Assembly (NCBI GenBank): GCA_002341315.1
Contig: DDNV01000085.1
Location: 33,474-41,030, forward strand
Length of the DNA stretch: 7,557 nt
Origin: Cellvibrionales bacterium UBA2511
GTDB lineage: Bacteria; Pseudomonadota; Gammaproteobacteria; Pseudomonadales; Porticoccaceae
Direction of reading: 5' to 3'
How positions within the stretch are numbered: position 1 is the stretch's first letter; each line of letters starts with the position of its first letter. Made by a program: the position numbers and the translations under genes. The notes under the pieces are model-generated. The model was not told where the DNA came from and did no database searches. It worked only from the letters and a program-made list of their open reading frames with translations. Positions 4,278-7,557 of the stretch are shown here, piece by piece.

Positions 4278-6374
4278 ATGAATGTAGGTGTGCCCAGCTA
4301 TCTGTTCGCATTTTTTGCCTATTTGGTACTGACAATTCTGATCAGCATTTCATGGCGTGGACGACCACAGGGGATTCTGATCATTCTCGCCGCCGTCTGT
4401 TCGACTGTTTGGGCTGGCGCTATTGCAGCCGGCGAATTCGGTGCCCGGGTTTCTTTCGAGATGATACAGTTGGCCGAGTTGTCGAGAAACCTGTCCTGGT
4501 GTCTGTTCCTGCTGGATGTTCTCTGTAAAAAAGATGGTGAAAGTACCCGCGGGGCCTTGGTGTTCCGGTTTTCACTGGGCTGCTCGGCAGTGCTTATACT
4601 TTTTGGCGTTCTGTTTACTACGCCATTTGCTTCCGAGTATTTATCCGTATCAGAAACGCTGTTCCGAGAAATTGTGTTAGTGCTATGGGTGGTACTTTCT
4701 CTCACGGGTCTGATTCTGATTGAGCAAATTTTTCGCAACTCTGGCGCTACCCAGCGGTGGTCCACAAAATTCTTGTGCCTTGGTATCGGCAGTTTTTTTG
4801 TCTATGACTTTTTCATGTACTCAGATGCACTTCTTTTCAAGCGTATCAGCCTTGATTTATGGGAAGCCCGCGGTCTCGTGAACGGGATGGCTGCACCGCT
4901 TATTGTCATTGCCATCGCCCGAAACCCCAAGTTTGAAATGAATATCCACGTGTCCAGGCATGTGGTTTTCCATACCGCAACGATCATGGGGGCGGGTGTT
5001 TATCTGCTGCTGATGGCCACTGCCGGTTACTTCATCCGTTATTATGGCGGCACCTGGGGTAGTGTGCTGCAAATCGTATTTTTCTTTGGTGCGGCAGTCC
5101 TGCTGGTTACCCTGATGTTTTCCGACAAGATTCGTGCTCAGGTAAGGGTCTTGCTGAGCAAGCACTTTTTTTCCTACAAGCACGATTATCGGGAAGAATG
5201 GCTTAAGTTTACCCAGACGCTTTCAGGTAGTGACGACAGTGTGCCGGAGCGGGTGATTCAATCCATTGCGAAGCTGACGGAAAGTCCAGGTGGCATCCTG
5301 TGGGAAAAAAATGATGCTGGACATTTTAGTGTGCTGGCTCGCTGGCATATGCCGGAACCTGATTGTGCGAATGCGAAATCGTTAGACTCTTTGACGTTAT
5401 TTATGACGCGAACTCACTGGGTTATCGATATCGATGAATATAATGAAGATCCCGAAAAATATACGGGTTTGGTCCTGCCAGACTGGTTGCTAAAGATTCG
5501 GAATATCTGGCTGTTGGTCCCCCTGATACTTCGGGATGAGTGCCTGGGGTTTGTGTTGGTCAGGCGCTCGGATTTGTATCACGCGATTAACTGGGAAGAT
5601 CGGGATCTTTTGAAAATGGCGGGCCAGCACGCGGCCAGTCATTTGGCGCAATATCGGGCAGATCAGGCACTGATTCGTTCGCGGCAGTTTGAAGCGTTTA
5701 ATCGGCTGTCTGCCTATATTGTTCATGATCTGAAAAACATTCTGGCCCAGCAATCGCTGATTATCACCAATGCAGAAAAGCATAAACACAAGCCCGAGTT
5801 TATTGACGATGTTCTTGCAACTGTCAAAAACTCCGTTAATAGAATGACCCGGCTTATGGAACAAATGAGAAGCGGTGTTCGGGGAGATTTGGCCGAGGAT
5901 ATCGAACTTGGCAGTTTACTGACGAAGCTGGTCAGGGCCGCCTCTGCCAGGGAGCCTAAACCTGTACTTGAATCGGTGGCCAGTGATGCGGTGGTGCGCG
6001 CGGATCGTGAGCAGCTATCGACTGTATTTGGCCATATCATTCAGAATGCCCAGGACGCCACCCCGGCAACAGCAAGAGTTGCCGTCAGCGTAGAGAAGCA
6101 GGGCCAGACTGTTCATGTCATTATTGAGGATGCGGGTACGGGAATGGATAGAGCTTTTATCCGCGATCGTCTTTTCAGCCCATTTGATTCCACTAAAGGT
6201 TTGACCGGCATGGGTGTGGGTGCATTTGAAAGTCGAGAGTATATCCGCGCTGTCGGCGGGGATATTCTCGTTGCCAGTGAGCCGGGCGTGGGCTCTCAAT
6301 TTACTATTATCTTGCCGTGTAGTCCGATTGATGGTGGCGAAGCAAGTATCGAAAATGAAGGAAATAAGTCGTGA
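4278..6374 (+). CDS. prsK: XrtA/PEP-CTERM system membrane sensor histidine kinase PrsK
   Basis: The protein has 698 residues from the chosen start. The first 285 or so hold about eight hydrophobic membrane segments (for example 7-25, 33-51, 97-117, 130-150, 166-183, 230-251, 260-281). A soluble GAF-like region (about 305-460) follows, then a histidine kinase core. The phospho-acceptor is His483 in SAYIVHDLKNILAQQSL, the N box is HIIQNAQDAT (586-595), G1 is EDAGTGMD (617-624), LFSPFDSTK is 632-640 and G2 is GMGVGAFESRE (644-654). The overall build and the HDLKN box match PrsK as I remember it. ATG at 4278 is preferred: AGG (4268-4270) lies seven bases upstream and the protein begins directly with the first membrane segment. 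An in-frame ATG at 4224 would add 18 charged residues without a ribosome site. It should phosphorylate PrsR, encoded immediately downstream, and control sigma-54 dependent EPS/PEP-CTERM genes. Confidence 0.93.
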   Translation: MNVGVPSYLFAFFAYLVLTILISISWRGRPQGILIILAAVCSTVWAGAIAAGEFGARVSFEMIQLAELSRNLSWCLFLLDVLCKKDGESTRGALVFRFSLGCSAVLILFGVLFTTPFASEYLSVSETLFREIVLVLWVVLSLTGLILIEQIFRNSGATQRWSTKFLCLGIGSFFVYDFFMYSDALLFKRISLDLWEARGLVNGMAAPLIVIAIARNPKFEMNIHVSRHVVFHTATIMGAGVYLLLMATAGYFIRYYGGTWGSVLQIVFFFGAAVLLVTLMFSDKIRAQVRVLLSKHFFSYKHDYREEWLKFTQTLSGSDDSVPERVIQSIAKLTESPGGILWEKNDAGHFSVLARWHMPEPDCANAKSLDSLTLFMTRTHWVIDIDEYNEDPEKYTGLVLPDWLLKIRNIWLLVPLILRDECLGFVLVRRSDLYHAINWEDRDLLKMAGQHAASHLAQYRADQALIRSRQFEAFNRLSAYIVHDLKNILAQQSLIITNAEKHKHKPEFIDDVLATVKNSVNRMTRLMEQMRSGVRGDLAEDIELGSLLTKLVRAASAREPKPVLESVASDAVVRADREQLSTVFGHIIQNAQDATPATARVAVSVEKQGQTVHVIIEDAGTGMDRAFIRDRLFSPFDSTKGLTGMGVGAFESREYIRAVGGDILVASEPGVGSQFTIILPCSPIDGGEASIENEGNKS

Positions 6375-7557
6375 AAGAAGCCAACAGACCGCTGCTCGTG
6401 GTTGAAGACGATACCGGCCTGCAAAGTCAGCTGCGCTGGTGTTTTGATGACTATGATGTGGTCATCACCGGTGATCGTGAGAGTGCCATAGCTCAGTTGC
6501 GCCGTCATCAGCCATGGGTGGTCCTGCTTGACCTGGGGCTGCCGCCGGATCCCGGTGGTGTCACAGAGGGGCTTGCCACGCTGAGTGAAATCCTGGTGAT
6601 TTCACCGCAAACAAAAGTGATCGTGGTAACGGGTGACAATGATAGATCCAATGCGGTCAAGGCCATTGGTCTTGGCGCCTACGATTTTTATCAAAAGCCG
6701 GTTGATCCGGATATCCTCACACTGATTGTTGACCGTGCTTACCGTGTTTATGAGCTGGAATCCGAGAACCGTCGACTCCAGGAACAGGGTCTGGAGTCCC
6801 CTTTGCGAGGGGTTGTTACTGCCAGCCCGGAAATGCTGAAAGTCTGTCGCACGGTTGAGAAAGTGGCGCCCTCCGATATCACGACCTTGCTGCTGGGTGC
6901 CAGTGGCACTGGCAAAGAGGTCATTGCCCGGGCATTGCACGAGCTGAGTGCCAGGGCAGACCAGAAAATGGTGGCAATCAACTGCGCTGCGATACCGGAC
7001 AATCTGTTGGAGAGTGAGCTGTTCGGCCATGAGAAAGGTGCCTTCACGGGTGCGGTCAAACAGACGCAGGGAAAAATAGAATATGCCGATGGGGGTACCC
7101 TGTTTCTCGATGAAATTGGCGACTTGCCATTGGAGTTGCAGTCCAAATTATTGCGTTTTCTTCAGGAAAGAGTCATTGAACGAGTAGGGGGCAGGACGGA
7201 AATCCCCATTGATGTGAGGATTATATGTGCCACACATCAGGATCTGACCAGGTACATAGAGGAGGGGAAGTTCCGCGAGGATCTTTATTACAGGGTGAGT
7301 GAGATCACCATCCAGATACCGTTGCTGAAAGATCGTGAAGGGGATGCCCTGCTACTGGCAAAGGCGTTTTTGGCACGTTTCAGCAAAGAGTCAGGGAAAT
7401 CGTTACGGGGCTTTGACAAGCAGGCAGCCCAGGCAATCGAATCTTACGATTGGCCTGGCAATGTCCGTGAGCTGGAAAGTCGAATCAAACGGGCCATTAT
7501 CATGGCCGAAGGTACCCACATCACCCTGGAGGACCTAGAGCTATCGCCAGCGGGCCG
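6371..7557 (+). CDS. prsR: PEP-CTERM-box response regulator / sigma-54 activator PrsR (C-terminus beyond the right edge)
   Basis: 395 residues are visible. The receiver domain (about 7-125) has acidic residues Glu12, Asp13 and Asp14, phospho-acceptor Asp54 in VVLLDLGLPPD, Thr87 and Lys109. The sigma-54 AAA+ domain (about 147-385) has Walker A GASGTGKE (176-183), the sigma-54 contact loop GAFTGA (223-228), Walker B TLFLDEIGD (243-251), FREDLYYR (301-308) with the arginine finger region, and WPGNVREL (361-368). The Fis-type DNA-binding domain should follow but is cut off. The start is GTG at 6371, overlapping the prsK stop by four bases (GTGA), with AAGGA (6358-6362) eight bases upstream, so the pair is translationally coupled. 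Phosphorylated PrsR would bind boxes upstream of -24/-12 promoters of PEP-CTERM and EPS genes. The promoter at 1409-1424 is a nearby candidate target. Confidence 0.93.
   Translation, partial: MKEANRPLLVVEDDTGLQSQLRWCFDDYDVVITGDRESAIAQLRRHQPWVVLLDLGLPPDPGGVTEGLATLSEILVISPQTKVIVVTGDNDRSNAVKAIGLGAYDFYQKPVDPDILTLIVDRAYRVYELESENRRLQEQGLESPLRGVVTASPEMLKVCRTVEKVAPSDITTLLLGASGTGKEVIARALHELSARADQKMVAINCAAIPDNLLESELFGHEKGAFTGAVKQTQGKIEYADGGTLFLDEIGDLPLELQSKLLRFLQERVIERVGGRTEIPIDVRIICATHQDLTRYIEEGKFREDLYYRVSEITIQIPLLKDREGDALLLAKAFLARFSKESGKSLRGFDKQAAQAIESYDWPGNVRELESRIKRAIIMAEGTHITLEDLELSPAG

Noticed and set aside
6602..7146. Minus-strand open frames opposite prsR
   Set aside because: Antisense shadows of the receiver and AAA+ domains, whose motifs are all intact on the plus strand.
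1..7557. CRISPR arrays, tRNA or rRNA genes, insertion sequences
   Set aside because: No regularly spaced repeats, no cloverleaf-like segments and no transposase-like translation were seen on either strand.

Overview
The window looks like part of an exopolysaccharide (EPS)/exosortase locus of a Gram-negative bacterium, probably a gammaproteobacterium. The pointers are an adjacent PrsK/PrsR pair of the XrtA/PEP-CTERM type, a TviB/TviC (WbpO/WbpP) nucleotide-sugar pair, a Tat-type signal peptide and a sigma-54 type promoter. The exact genus cannot be read from the sequence. Start codons are often non-ATG: TTG for the kinase, GTG for tviB, tviC and prsR.

Layout. Positions 1-1360, minus strand: a three-gene module read from right to left. 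It holds a Tat-signal secreted protein with a CSPGWSPGGWKN motif (704-1360), a PqqD-like small protein (391-678) and the N-terminal part of an HprK-related kinase A (1-385, cut by the window edge just before its P-loop). Positions 1361-1597: a control region that reads towards this module. It has a sigma-54 site with exact GG-N10-GC spacing, a sigma-70-like promoter and an upstream TGT...ACA box. Positions 1598-3980, minus strand: tviC then tviB, an operon for a UDP-N-acetylhexosaminuronic acid precursor. Positions 3981-4277: a divergent intergenic region. Positions 4278-7557, plus strand: prsK (membrane histidine kinase) and prsR (sigma-54 activator response regulator, cut by the right edge), overlapping by four bases.

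How the parts may work together. PrsK senses a signal at the membrane and PrsR drives sigma-54 promoters. TviC and TviB supply a uronic acid sugar nucleotide for the polysaccharide. The least explained part is the Tat substrate / PqqD-like / HprK-like kinase module. Its own sigma-54 promoter, with a plausible enhancer box about 117 bases upstream of the predicted start site, suggests that PrsR next door controls it. The gene order suggests, without proving it, that the PqqD-like protein presents the Tat substrate to the kinase for modification in the cytoplasm before folded export. A perfect 12-bp inverted repeat encloses the start codon of the PqqD-like gene and may control its translation.
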